A stretch of DNA of 64,000 bases from Streptomyces sp. 8K308 (GTDB lineage Bacteria; Actinomycetota; Actinomycetes; Streptomycetales; Streptomycetaceae): positions 43,524 to 107,523 of the forward strand of contig NZ_SMKC01000001.1 of NCBI RefSeq assembly GCF_004348315.1. The letters run 5' to 3'. Each line of letters begins with the position of its first letter. Positions within the stretch are counted from its first letter, which is position 1. Shown here in pieces: positions 50,473 to 58,418 of the stretch. Below the pieces are notes generated by a model. That model worked only from the letters and a program-made list of their open reading frames with translations. It was not told the DNA's origin and did not search any database. Position numbers and translations under genes: made by a program.

Positions 50473-51309
50473 GTGGCGGGGTTGCGGATCACGACGCGGA
50501 ACGCCCGGTTCCAGCAGTGGCAGGCGCAGCTGGCGAACCGGAACAAGCGGCAGCGGGCGCGGGAGTTCCTGGTGCAGGGGGTGCGGCCGATCAGCCAGGC
50601 CGTGGCCCACGGCTGGCCGATCAGGGCGCTGCTGTTCGACGCGGACCGGCAGCTCTCCCGGTGGGCCAGGGAGCTGCTCGCCGAGGTGCGGGCCGAGAAG
50701 GTCGCGATGGCCGCCGAGCTGCTCGCCGAGCTGGGCGAGAAGGAGGAGGGCGCGCCCGAACTGGTCGCCGTCGCCGAGCTGCCGGCCGACGAGCTGTCCC
50801 GGATCCCGGTCGGCCCGGACTTCCTCGGCGTGCTCTTCGACCGGCCGACGAGCCCCGGCAACATCGGCACCATCGTCCGCTCGGCGGACTCCTTCGGCGC
50901 GCACGGCCTGGTGGTGACGGGCCACGCGGCCGACGCCTACGACCCCAAGTCGGTCAGGGCCAGCACGGGTTCGTTGTTCGCGCTGCCGGTGGTGCGGTCC
51001 CCTGGACACCGCGAGGTGTCGGCCTGGCTGGCCGGCGTCTCCACGCCGATCACCGTGGTCGGCCTCGACGAGGACGGCGAGGCCGACGTGGCCGACTTCG
51101 ACCTGACGGGTCCCGTGCTGCTCGCGGTCGGCAACGAGACGGTCGGGTTGAGCGCCGGCTGGCGCGAGCGGTGCGACGCGGTGCTGCGGATCCCCATGAC
51201 CGGCTCGGCGAGCTCACTCAACGCGGCGAGCGCCGCCACGGTCGTCCTCTACGAGGCCGCGCGCCAGCGCGGGCGAGGCGGCCGACCGGCCGGTCAGTGC
51301 GCGTCGTAG
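50473..51309 (+). CDS. SpoU/TrmH family RNA 2'-O-methyltransferase
   Basis: 278 residues from the GTG at 50473 (VAGLRITTRNARFQQWQAQL). After an N-terminal substrate-binding domain (FLVQGVRPISQAVAHGWPIRALLF) the SPOUT knot shows all three motifs: GNIGTIVRSADSFGAHGLVVTG, VLLAVGNETVGLSAGW and LRIPMTGSASSLNAASAATVVLYEA. It methylates a ribose in tRNA or rRNA using SAM; which site is not visible. Its 3' end overlaps the convergent FAD oxidoreductase gene by 16 bases. Confidence 0.92.
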   Translation: MAGLRITTRNARFQQWQAQLANRNKRQRAREFLVQGVRPISQAVAHGWPIRALLFDADRQLSRWARELLAEVRAEKVAMAAELLAELGEKEEGAPELVAVAELPADELSRIPVGPDFLGVLFDRPTSPGNIGTIVRSADSFGAHGLVVTGHAADAYDPKSVRASTGSLFALPVVRSPGHREVSAWLAGVSTPITVVGLDEDGEADVADFDLTGPVLLAVGNETVGLSAGWRERCDAVLRIPMTGSASSLNAASAATVVLYEAARQRGRGGRPAGQCAS

Positions 51310-52502
51310 ATCCCCCGGTAGTGCCCGAGCGCCGTCTCGTTGACCTTCTCGTCGCTCCAGGAGTCGAAGCGGCCCGGCGCCAACCGGTCGGGGTCGACCG
51401 CCAACTCCTCGACCCCCAGCAGCATGTTCGCCAACTGCCGGGCGACGCCCGCGGCATGGGTCACCCAGGACGCCTCGGCGCACCACAGTCCTGGCAGCCC
51501 GGCCACCGGGCCGACGAGGGGGAGCTCGTCGGGGGTCAGCGCGAAGACGCCGTTGAGCCGGCGCCCGAGCCGCGCTCCCCTGAACGCCGGTACCAGGCGG
51601 GTGGCCTCGGCGATGGCCGAGCCGAAGTCCACCTCCCTGAAAGGCAGTTCGGCGGAGTCGAGGGCGGCGGTCTGATCGAGCGGCAGCGGCGGGTGCGCGT
51701 AGCTGCCGACCCCGTAGCGGCGACCGTGCCGGCGGGTGTACACGGTGTGCTCCGGGTAGCGGACGATGGGCGCGTCGATGGGCGTCTCGTCGAGCTCGGG
51801 TCGCTCGGCCGTGAAGACGTACGGGTGTTGGACGTCGACCATGGGCAGCCGCACCCCGACCCGCGCCGCGAGCACCGGGCCCCAGAGGCCGGCCGCCAGC
51901 ACCACGCGCTCGGCCCGGATCACGGCCCCGTCCGCCCGGACGCCGACCACCCGGCCGTTCTCCGTCTCCAGGGTGGACACCGGCGTCCGCCACCGGAACT
52001 CGGCGCCGGCCAGCTCGGCGGCCCGCACCAGCTCCCCGGTGAGGGCGGCCGGATCAGCGGCGCCGTCGGAGGGGATGAACAGGCCGCCCAGCGCCCGTTC
52101 GGCGTCGACCAGCGCGGGCGCCGCCGCGACCGCCTCGGCCGCGTCGAGCACCCGCGCCTCGATGCCGAGGCGGCGCCCGTGCTCGACGTCCCGATGGGCC
52201 TGCTCGAGCCGGGCCACGGTGGTGGCGACCTCCAGGCAGCCCACCTGCCAGAAGGCCGGCGCCGGCGCGGTCTCGGAGAGCGCGCGATAGCTGGCCACGC
52301 TCTCCCTGGCCAGCACGGCGAGCTCGGGGGTCGCGCTCAACTGCCCAACGAACCCCGGCGCGAGCCCCGTCGAGCCGGGCAGCGCGGCGCGCTCCCGCGT
52401 GTCAAGCACCGTCACCCTGTCATGCCCCAGCCGGGTGAGGTGGAAGGCCACCGCGGCCCCCACGACGCCGGCCCCGACGACCAGAATCCTGTCGGCGGTC
52501 AT
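51294..52502 (-). CDS. FAD-dependent amine/amino-acid oxidoreductase (DAO, sarcosine/dimethylglycine type)
   Basis: 402 residues from the ATG at 52502 (GGAAGGGGAGCTG directly upstream). The FAD fold is ILVVGAGVVGAAVAFHLTRLGHDRVTVLD (residues 5-33), followed by GSTGLAPGFVGQLSATPELAVLARESVASYRAL, characteristic of the dimethylglycine/sarcosine dehydrogenase branch. VQHPYVFTAERPELDE, YGVGSYAHPPLPL and ELPLVGPVAGLPGLWCAEASWVTHAAGVARQLANML belong to the substrate and C-terminal FAD contacts. There is no folate-binding GCV_T domain, so it is a short stand-alone oxidase. The substrate is unknown; N-methyl amino acids are likely. Confidence 0.87.
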   Translation of the reverse strand: MTADRILVVGAGVVGAAVAFHLTRLGHDRVTVLDTRERAALPGSTGLAPGFVGQLSATPELAVLARESVASYRALSETAPAPAFWQVGCLEVATTVARLEQAHRDVEHGRRLGIEARVLDAAEAVAAAPALVDAERALGGLFIPSDGAADPAALTGELVRAAELAGAEFRWRTPVSTLETENGRVVGVRADGAVIRAERVVLAAGLWGPVLAARVGVRLPMVDVQHPYVFTAERPELDETPIDAPIVRYPEHTVYTRRHGRRYGVGSYAHPPLPLDQTAALDSAELPFREVDFGSAIAEATRLVPAFRGARLGRRLNGVFALTPDELPLVGPVAGLPGLWCAEASWVTHAAGVARQLANMLLGVEELAVDPDRLAPGRFDSWSDEKVNETALGHYRGIYDAH

Positions 52503-52607
52503 CAGCTCCCCTTCCTCGATCACGCAACGGTCTCGCGTCGGCGACGCGCGCCCGCGCCGCCGGGCGGTCAGGCGGTCGGCCGGCGGGCGGCTAGGCCAGG
52601 CGAGCGG

Positions 52608-53480
52608 CTAGGCGGGCGCCCACTCCGTGCAGAGGCGCCCGCCCTCCGGCTCGTGGCAGGCGCGGTACTCGCTGGGGCTCACCCCGTGGACCCGCTTGAA
52701 GGCCGCGCTGAAGCCGAACGCGTCCGCGTAGCCGACCTGCCGCGCCACCGCGCCGACCGTCGCCGCGGACTCGGTCAGCAGGTCGGCGGCGAGCGTCATG
52801 CGCCAGTCCGTCAGATAGGTGAGCGGCGGCTCGCCGACCAGCCTGGTGAACCGGCTGGCCAGCGTCGTGCGCGACACGCCCGCCTCGCGGGCCAGGGCGG
52901 CCAGCGTCCAGGGCCGCTCCGGCGCGGCGTGCATGGCCCGCAGCGCGGGGCCGATCGCCTCGTCGCCCATCGCCCGCACCCAGCCCGGCGGCAGGGCGCC
53001 CGGGCCGTCGAACCAGGCCCGCAGCGTGCAGACCAGCAGCCAGTCGAGCAGCCGGTCGAGCACCACCTGCCGCCCGGGCGGGCAGGCGGCGAGCTGTGTG
53101 TCGAGGGCGCCGACGAGCTCGGCGCAGCCGTCGCCGCCCGGCACCACGAGCACCGGCCGCAGCACGTCGAGCAGCCGCTTGGCCACCCGGCCCCGCACGT
53201 GGTACGCCGCGACCAGCAGCGCCACCGGCTCGGTGGAGCCCGGCGGGCCGGAGAGCGTGAACGGCGCGGCGCCACGCACGAGCAGGGCGTCGCCGACCCG
53301 CACCGGCCCCGGCTCCTCGCCCGCTCCGGGGGACACCCACGCCTCGCCCCGCAACGGCGCGTAGAGCGTGAGCGGCGCGCCGTCGGTGGCGCGCACCGCC
53401 TCGGGCGGCGAGAGATCGGCCCGGCGGAAGGCGGTGCCGTCGGCGCGGATGCCGCGCAACAGCTCGTCGAACGGGTCCAT
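52608..53480 (-). CDS. AraC family regulator with N-terminal cupin
   Basis: 290 residues from the ATG at 53480. The N-terminal ~170 residues are the cupin_6-type sensor found in many Streptomyces AraC proteins (PFDELLRGIRADGTAFRRADLSPP, VGDALLVRGAAPFTLS). The C-terminus has the two AraC helix-turn-helices: WTLAALAREAGVSRTTLASRFTRLVGEPPLTYLTDWRM and VGAVARQVGYADAFGFSAAFKRVHGVSPSEYR. Such regulators usually control a divergent NAD(P)H-binding oxidoreductase; one is present at 55140, but an IS200/IS605 relic now separates them, beginning 20 bases upstream of this start, so its promoter may be altered. Confidence 0.92.
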   Translation of the reverse strand: MDPFDELLRGIRADGTAFRRADLSPPEAVRATDGAPLTLYAPLRGEAWVSPGAGEEPGPVRVGDALLVRGAAPFTLSGPPGSTEPVALLVAAYHVRGRVAKRLLDVLRPVLVVPGGDGCAELVGALDTQLAACPPGRQVVLDRLLDWLLVCTLRAWFDGPGALPPGWVRAMGDEAIGPALRAMHAAPERPWTLAALAREAGVSRTTLASRFTRLVGEPPLTYLTDWRMTLAADLLTESAATVGAVARQVGYADAFGFSAAFKRVHGVSPSEYRACHEPEGGRLCTEWAPA

Positions 53481-53500
53481 CCTTTGATCTTCCCAGAGAA

Positions 53501-53520
53501 TCCCGGCGTTTACGCCGGGA
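53501..53520. repeat. Left-end hairpin of the IS200/IS605 relic
   Basis: TCCCGGCG / CGCCGGGA with a TTTA loop, a perfect 8-bp stem. IS200/IS605 elements have no inverted repeats but carry subterminal hairpins recognised by TnpA. It sits 20 bases before the araC start, so transcription of araC must begin inside or beyond the element. Confidence 0.7.
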
Positions 53521-53584
53521 GGAAATGCGATCCCTTGCCCGGAGGCGCGGAGCGCCGGAGTGCTCTGTGTCTTTGTGGTGACGG

Positions 53585-53838
53585 TCAGGTGGGACGCTTC
53601 TGGTCCTCGATGTAGTCCTTCACCACCTGGAGTGGTGCGCCGCCGCAGGACCCGCGAAATACGAAGGCGCCCACAGGTGGCCGTGCGTGATCGCCCGGTC
53701 CATCGTGCCTGTGTGCTCCTGGCGCAGGTAGCGGGAGGAGACGCCCTTGAGGCTGTTGACCAGCTTGGACAGGGCGACCTTCGGCGGATAGTGCACGAGC
53801 AGGTGGACATGGTCCTCTTCGCCGTTGAACTGCCGAAG
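53585..53838 (-). pseudogene. tnpA fragment (Y1 transposase), IS200/IS605
   Basis: Reading the minus strand: FNGEEDHVHLLVHYPPKVAL, LSKLVNSLKGVSSRYLRQEH, RAITHGHLWAPSYFAG, then a one-base deletion and SCGGAPLQVVKDYIEDQKRPT before the stop at 53585-53587. This is the Y1 (HUH) transposase C-terminal two-thirds, with the HVH catalytic histidines. The N-terminus is lost at the junction with tnpB. Confidence 0.82.
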
Positions 53839-53840
53839 CT

Positions 53841-55014
53841 CTGCAGGCCGCTGCGTTGACCGCGATGCTGGCCGATCACCGCTCCCTCTACAACGGGGCC
53901 TTGCAGGAACGCCGCGACGCCTGCCAGCACGTCTCCAGGACGAGCATCACGTACGGCGACCAGTCCGCGCAGTCAAGGAGATCCGGGCATTCGGCCCGGA
54001 GCGTCAGGGCCGCTGGTCGTTCTCCAGTCAGCAGGCCACGCTTCGCCGTCTCGACAAGGCGTTCGCCGCGTTCTTCCGCCGGATCAGATCCGGGGACACC
54101 CCCGGCTATCCGCGTTTTAGGGCGTGAACCGGTTCGACACCGTGCGGTTCCCGAAGGACGGGGACGGCTGCCACTGGGACTCCACCCCGCACGCCCCAGT
54201 CACCCGCGTCCGATTCCAGGGTGTCGGTCACGTGAAGGTCAACCAGCACCGCGCCGTGGCCGGCAAGGTCAAGACCATCAGCGTCAAGCGCGAGGGCAAG
54301 CGCTGGTATGTGGTGTTGGCCGCGGAGCAGGCCGAGCCCGAGCCGCTGCCCCCGACGGGCAGCGTGGTCGGCATCGACATGAGCATAGTCAACTTCCTCG
54401 CCGACTCAGGCGGCGAGTTCGTGCCCAACCCGCGTCACGGGCGTACCGCTGCCGCGAAGCTTCGAAGCCGCGCAACAGGCCCTGTCCCGGTTTCCCCGCC
54501 GCAAGGCCAAGGACCGCACCACCAACCACCAGCGCGCCGTGGAGAAGGTCGCCAGGCTACACGGCAAGATCCGCCGCCAACGCCTCGAGCACGCACACAA
54601 GACCGCGCTTGACCTCGTGCGGCAGCACGACTTCGTCGCGCACGAAGACCTCAAGATCCGCAACATGAGCCGGGCACCCGCACCGAAGCCCGACCCTGGC
54701 AAGCCGGGCAGCTTTCTGGCCAACGGAGCCGCGTCCAAGGCCGGGCTCAACCGAAGTATTGCCGATGCCGGATGGGGGGTGTTCCTGACGATCCTGCACG
54801 CCAAGGCTGAAGGCGCCGGACGGGAAGTGATCGCCGTGGACCCCCGCAACACCTCCCGGCGCTGTCCCGAATGCGGGCACACCGCCAAGGAGAACCGGCC
54901 CACGCAGGAGAAGTTCCGTTGCCGAGAGTGCGGCCACACCGCGCACGCTGACACGGTGGGCGCCCTGAACGTTCTACGGGCCGGGCTGGTCCGTCGCGAC
55001 GCCAACACGGCATA
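53841..55014 (+). pseudogene. tnpB: tnpB pseudogene (RNA-guided nuclease family), IS200/IS605
   Basis: Similarity begins at ALTAMLADHRSLYNGALQER with the N-terminus missing. The phase changes at least three times: near 53970 (to VKEIRAFGPERQGRWSF), near 54122 (to VNRFDTVRFPKDGDG) and near 54460 (to FEAAQQALSRFPRRKAK). RuvC-type catalytic parts are still readable: VVGIDMSIVNFL (Asp), HEDLKIRNM (Glu) and HADTVGALNVL (Asp), with the zinc ribbon CPECGH...CRECGH between. Only the last block (54539-55014) is a long uninterrupted frame. As a whole it cannot encode an active nuclease. Confidence 0.88.
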
Positions 55015-55022
55015 GCGAGAAG

Positions 55023-55040
55023 CCCCCGTTCATGAGGGGG
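55023..55040 (+). repeat. Right-end hairpin of the IS200/IS605 relic (possible guide-RNA scaffold end)
   Basis: CCCCC at 55023-55027 pairs with GGGGG at 55036-55040 eight bases after the tnpB stop, in GAAGCCCCCGTTCATGAGGG. TnpB guide (omega/re) RNAs overlap the tnpB 3' end and finish at the element's right border, so this hairpin is the likely border region. With tnpB broken, function is doubtful. Confidence 0.55.
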
Positions 55041-55139
55041 AGGAGTCACGTCCCTCACCCTATCGGCGGGACGATCGGACATGCCCCGCGTACGAACGGC
55101 CATGTCCCGCTCCCGCGATCCACGGGTTGACTGGCCGGC

Positions 55140-55976
55140 ATGACGACACACGACAACGACATCCTGGTTCTCGGCGCGACCGGCAAGACCGGGCGCCGGC
55201 TCGTCGGCGCGCTGCGGGCCGCCGGCCACCGCGTCCGCGCCGCCTCCCGCTCCGCCGAAGTGCGCTTCGACTGGTCGGACCAGGACACCTGGCCGGCCGC
55301 GCTTGACGGGGCCTCGGCCGTCTACCTCGTCGCCCCCGAGGACCCGGCGCTGGCCGACGTCTTCGTCAAGCGGGCGACCGAGGCGGGCGTCCGCCGTTTC
55401 GTGGCGCTGTCCGGACGCGGCCTCGACCGGGTGCCGGCGGACGTCTTCCAGGGCATGGCCGCGGGGGAACGGGCGGTGCGCGCCTCCGGGGTGGAGTGGA
55501 GCGTCATCCGCCCGAACAACTTCAACCAGAACTTCGACGACGCCTTCGTCTGGCGCGACCCGCTGCTGGCCGGCCGCCTCGCGCTGCCGATCGGCGCCAC
55601 GCCCGAGCCGTTCGTGGACACCCAGGACATCGCCGACGTGGCGGCGGCCCTGCTGACCCAGGACGGCCACCACGGACAGGTCTACGAGCTTTCCGGGCCG
55701 CGCGGGCTCACGTTCGCGGCGGCCGTCGAGACGATCGCCCGGGCGACCGGCCGGGACATCGAGTTCGTGGAGATCTCCCCCGCTGAGTACCGGGAGGAAC
55801 TCCTGGCCGAGGGCGCGTCGGAGGAGGTCGCCAGGGATCTCGTCGCCATGTACGACCACATGCGCGCCGGGCTTGTCGCCGAGCCGACCGACGACGTGCG
55901 GCGCGTACTCGGCCGCGAGCCGATCGACTTCGCCGACTACGCGACCAGGACCGCGGCGGCCGGCGCCTGGGCGTGA
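55140..55976 (+). CDS. NmrA-like NAD(P)H-binding oxidoreductase
   Basis: 278 residues from the ATG at 55140. The N-terminal Rossmann motif is DILVLGATGKTGRRLVGALRAAGH (residues 7-30), then VYLVAPEDPALADVFVKRA, VRRFVALSGRG, and EWSVIRPNNFNQNF, the atypical-SDR/NmrA pattern without the full catalytic YxxxK. GHHGQVYELSGPRGLTFAAAVETIARATGR is also typical. Members are NAD(P)-dependent reductases or redox sensors (ergot alkaloid biosynthesis/QOR2-like group). It is divergent from the AraC regulator across the inserted element, which probably used to share its promoter. Confidence 0.9.
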   Translation: MTTHDNDILVLGATGKTGRRLVGALRAAGHRVRAASRSAEVRFDWSDQDTWPAALDGASAVYLVAPEDPALADVFVKRATEAGVRRFVALSGRGLDRVPADVFQGMAAGERAVRASGVEWSVIRPNNFNQNFDDAFVWRDPLLAGRLALPIGATPEPFVDTQDIADVAAALLTQDGHHGQVYELSGPRGLTFAAAVETIARATGRDIEFVEISPAEYREELLAEGASEEVARDLVAMYDHMRAGLVAEPTDDVRRVLGREPIDFADYATRTAAAGAWA

Positions 55977-55981
55977 CGGCA

Positions 55982-56009
55982 GCCGGCCCCCGCCGTAGCG
56001 GGGGCCGGC
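55982..56009. terminator. Bidirectional terminator
   Basis: GCCGGCCCCCGC (55982-55993) pairs perfectly with 55998-56009 around a CGTA loop, 5 bases past the NmrA-like stop and 12 bases before the stop of the convergent small gene. A 12-bp all-GC stem. Confidence 0.82.
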
Positions 56010-56021
56010 CGTCGGCTGGGC

Positions 56022-56120
56022 TCAGTCGCCGTCGATCTCCACGTCGACGCCGACCTCCTCCAGGGCGTCCTCCGCCTCGTCGAGGACCTCGCCGACCGCC
56101 TCTTCCAGGAAGTCGTCCAT
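56022..56120 (-). CDS. Small very acidic protein, 32 residues
   Basis: ATG at 56120, TGA at 56022-56024; GTGAGAGGTGGGTCAGCC lies directly upstream, a strong ribosome site at good spacing. The peptide (MDDFLEEAVGEVLDEAEDAL, then EEVGVDVEIDGD) has about 16 acidic and no basic residues and would form an amphipathic helix. I know no function for it. The real ribosome site, the convergent terminator and third-position GC support that it is translated. It may be co-transcribed with nothing else; the next gene on this strand starts at 56484 and ends at 56200. Confidence 0.65.
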   Translation of the reverse strand: MDDFLEEAVGEVLDEAEDALEEVGVDVEIDGD

Positions 56121-56199
56121 GGCTGACCCACCTCTCACACGGCAACACCCCGCAGTCCGGGGCGAGTTGATCCTACAGACGCCCCGGACCGCGGTGCCC

Positions 56200-56484
56200 T
56201 CAGCGCGTGTAGGACATCAGGGCGCGCACCATGTGGCACGTGGTGTCGGACGGCGGGTGGATGCCGATGAGCGCGGCCATGTCACGTATGACGCGGTCCC
56301 GCGCCTGGATCGGGGTGCGGACGCCGGAGTCGAGCAGGGCGATGGCCAGGCGCATGGCCTTCAGCCTGCGGTTGTGGGCGATGTACCACTCGCGCGGCTG
56401 CCCGGCGGGCAGCGGCGCCTTCGCGAGCGGGGCGTACGGAAGATCGAAGAGCGCGGGCGTGGAAGTGGGTGCGGAAGCCGTCAC
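56200..56484 (-). CDS. Conserved hypothetical protein
   Basis: 94 residues from the GTG at 56484, chosen because CGACGGGAGGACCCCT lies just before it; a longer frame to 56574 lacks such a site. Visible: a Pro-rich N-terminus (LFDLPYAPLAKAPLPAGQPREWY), then a helical core (YIAHNRRLKAMRLAIALLDSG, VRTPIQARDRVIRDMAALIG) and IHPPSDTTCHMVRALMSYTR. It has no signal peptide or membrane segment. I do not recognise a named family; similar short proteins occur in Streptomyces. Confidence 0.7.
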   Translation of the reverse strand: MTASAPTSTPALFDLPYAPLAKAPLPAGQPREWYIAHNRRLKAMRLAIALLDSGVRTPIQARDRVIRDMAALIGIHPPSDTTCHMVRALMSYTR

Positions 56485-56614
56485 AGGGGTCCTCCCGTCG
56501 TCGTCGAGAGCCGCCGGATCGCCCCGGCCGACCCTCTCGAACACTGCCTCCAGTTTACCGCCCTGCACTGACAAAGCCGCTGGTCACAACAGGAGTTGAC
56601 GGCCGTCACGCCCC

Positions 56615-57829
56615 TCAGCGGAGCGGGCGGCCCGAGATGGCGCGGGCTATGACGAGGCGTTGGATCTCGCTGGTGCCCTCGAAGATCGTGTAGATCTTCG
56701 CGTCGCGGTACATCCGCTCCACCGGGTGGTCGCGGCTGTAGCCGGCGCCGCCGAGGATCTGGACGGCCTTCTCGGTGGCGCGGACGGCGAGTTCGCCGGC
56801 GCGGAGCTTGGACATCGAGCCCTCGGCGGCGGTGAACGGCTTCTCGTTGCGGCCCATCCAGGCGGCGCGCCAGATGAGGAGGCGGACCGCGTCGATCTCG
56901 GTGCGCAGGTCGGCGAGGGCGAAGGCGATGGCCTGGTTGTCGATGACGGGGCGGCCGAAGGCCTCGCGCTGGCCCGCGTAGTCGAGGGCGTACTCGTAGG
57001 CGGCGCGGGCGATGCCGAGGGCCTGGGCGCCGACGGTGGGGCGGGAGACCTCGAAGGTGGCCATGGCGGCCTGGCCCTTGGCCTGGCCGCCCTCGCGGGC
57101 GCGGGCCAGCCGGTGCTCGAGGCGCTCGCGGCCGCCGAGGAGGCAGTGTCCCGGGACCCGGACGTCGTCGAGGAAGACGTCCGCGGTGTGCGAGGCGCGC
57201 AGTCCGAGCTTCCTGATCTTGCGGTTGCCGGTGAGCCCCGCGGTGCCCGGCGGGACGACGAACGCGGCCTGGCCGCGGGCGCCGAGCGCCGGGTCGACGG
57301 CCGCGACGACGACGTGGACGCCGGCGATGCCGCCGTTGGTGATCCAGGCCTTCTGCCCGTTCAGCACCCACTCGTCGCGGGCCTCGTCATAGCGGGCCCG
57401 GGTGCGCATGGCCGAGACGTCGGAGCCGGCCTCGGGCTCGGAGACGCAGAACGCCGCCACCCTGGGGTCGTCCGCGTCACCGAAGCACTGCGGGACCCAC
57501 TCGGCCAGCTGGTCGGGGGTGCCGGCGGCGAAGATGCCGGCGACGGCGAGAGAGGTGCCGAAGATGGCCATGCCGATGCCGGCGTCGCCCCAGAACAGCT
57601 CCTCGTTGGCGAGCTGGAGGGAGAGTCCCGTGGGGTCGCCGTACATCTCGGCCAGGGACTCGAAGCCGTAGAGTCCAATCCTGGCCGCCTCCCTGATGAT
57701 GGGCCAGGGGGTCTCCTCGCGGTCGTCCCATTCGGCGGCGGCCGGGCGCACCACCTCGGCGGCGAAGCCGTGCACCCAGTCCCGCAGGTCGCGCTGTTCC
57801 TCGGTGAGGTCGAGGGAGAAGCCGCTCAT
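56615..57829 (-). CDS. Acyl-CoA dehydrogenase
   Basis: 404 residues from the ATG at 57829 (GGAGGACCGACGCGAG upstream). All domains are present: an N-terminal helical domain (FSLDLTEEQRDLRDWVHGF), the FAD/substrate site VAAFCVSEPEAGSDVSAMRT and WVLNGQKAWITNGGIAGVHVV, and the C-terminal helical domain ending KIYTIFEGTSEIQRLVIARAI, where the Glu of EGTSEIQ is the usual catalytic base. It introduces the alpha-beta double bond in fatty or branched acyl-CoA. It follows the SCP2 gene by 17 bases on the same strand; the TetR regulator at 58419 probably controls both. Confidence 0.94.
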   Translation of the reverse strand: MSGFSLDLTEEQRDLRDWVHGFAAEVVRPAAAEWDDREETPWPIIREAARIGLYGFESLAEMYGDPTGLSLQLANEELFWGDAGIGMAIFGTSLAVAGIFAAGTPDQLAEWVPQCFGDADDPRVAAFCVSEPEAGSDVSAMRTRARYDEARDEWVLNGQKAWITNGGIAGVHVVVAAVDPALGARGQAAFVVPPGTAGLTGNRKIRKLGLRASHTADVFLDDVRVPGHCLLGGRERLEHRLARAREGGQAKGQAAMATFEVSRPTVGAQALGIARAAYEYALDYAGQREAFGRPVIDNQAIAFALADLRTEIDAVRLLIWRAAWMGRNEKPFTAAEGSMSKLRAGELAVRATEKAVQILGGAGYSRDHPVERMYRDAKIYTIFEGTSEIQRLVIARAISGRPLR

Positions 57830-57846
57830 CTCGCGTCGGTCCTCCG

Positions 57847-58332
57847 TCAGTTCTTCGTGGACTTGGGGATGTTGAAGAGGCGGGCGAGCCCGGAGGCCAG
57901 CGCGACATCGCCGGTGGCCTTGAGCTTGCGGGTCATGAACATCAGCACAGGGCTCGCGTTGCCCGAGACCAGGCGGAGGAAGTCGGCGTCGCCGAGGGCG
58001 AGGGTGACGCGCGGGGTGGCGTCCGTGGGTCCCGGGACGGCGGCGCAGGTGCCGTCGGCGATGGTCACGTCGTAGACGGCCGTGGGCTCGCCCGCGCCAC
58101 CGGTGAGCTCCCAGCGGATGAGGGCGGTGAGCGAGCCGGCGTTCTCCGGGCGGAACTGGCGGGCCATCCGGGTGAATATCTCGGCGAGCACCCGCTGGCG
58201 CGGCTCGCCACGCATCAGCTCGTCGAGCTCCTTGGCCGACGACTGCTTCACCAGGGCGGCGAAGTCCTCCGGGGTGACGCTGGAGAAGTCGTGGTCTTCC
58301 AAGTTCTGCGTGCGCTCAGCCATGGCGCTCAT
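57847..58332 (-). CDS. SCP2 sterol/lipid-binding domain protein
   Basis: 161 residues from the ATG at 58332 (MSAMAERTQNLEDHDF); the ATG at 58323 is an alternative, 3 residues later. A SCP2-like fold is read in LAEIFTRMARQFRPENAGSL, ALIRWELTGGAGEPTAVYDVTI, VTLALGDADFLRLVSGNASPVLMFMTRKLKATGDVALASGLARLF. The GD..FL.L..G......F....L...GD pattern is the SCP2 signature. It probably binds or presents an acyl-CoA to the dehydrogenase encoded 17 bases downstream. First gene of the operon facing TetR. Confidence 0.9.
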   Translation of the reverse strand: MSAMAERTQNLEDHDFSSVTPEDFAALVKQSSAKELDELMRGEPRQRVLAEIFTRMARQFRPENAGSLTALIRWELTGGAGEPTAVYDVTIADGTCAAVPGPTDATPRVTLALGDADFLRLVSGNASPVLMFMTRKLKATGDVALASGLARLFNIPKSTKN

Positions 58333-58365
58333 CTCACTCTCTGGCCGACGGGCGAGGACCGTTAA

Positions 58366-58396
58366 CTTACCCAAAAGTAGACTTACTGGAAAGTAA
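58366..58396. promoter_or_regulatory. Tandem imperfect-palindrome operator for the TetR regulator
   Basis: Two 15-base units, CTTACCCAAAAGTAG (58366-58380) and CTTACTGGAAAGTAA (58382-58396), repeat with one base between them. The second contains TTACT-GGAA-AGTAA, a small inverted repeat. They fill the AT-rich centre of the 86-base spacer between SCP2 (start 58332) and TetR (start 58419), the expected site for a TetR repressor that controls both directions. Confidence 0.72.
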
Positions 58397-58418
58397 AATT
58401 AGAGGGTCACTGGGTAGT

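Larger units (their letters stand above)
53501..55050 (+). mobile_element. Decayed IS200/IS605-family element
   Basis: The element lies between the araC and nmrA-like genes. The left edge has a hairpin at 53501-53520; a divergent tnpA fragment (minus) and a tnpB copy (plus) follow, with a second hairpin at 55023-55040. Both transposase N-termini are missing at the central junction around 53840, and there are several frameshifts, so it is immobile. Exact ends are estimated from the hairpins. Confidence 0.78.
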
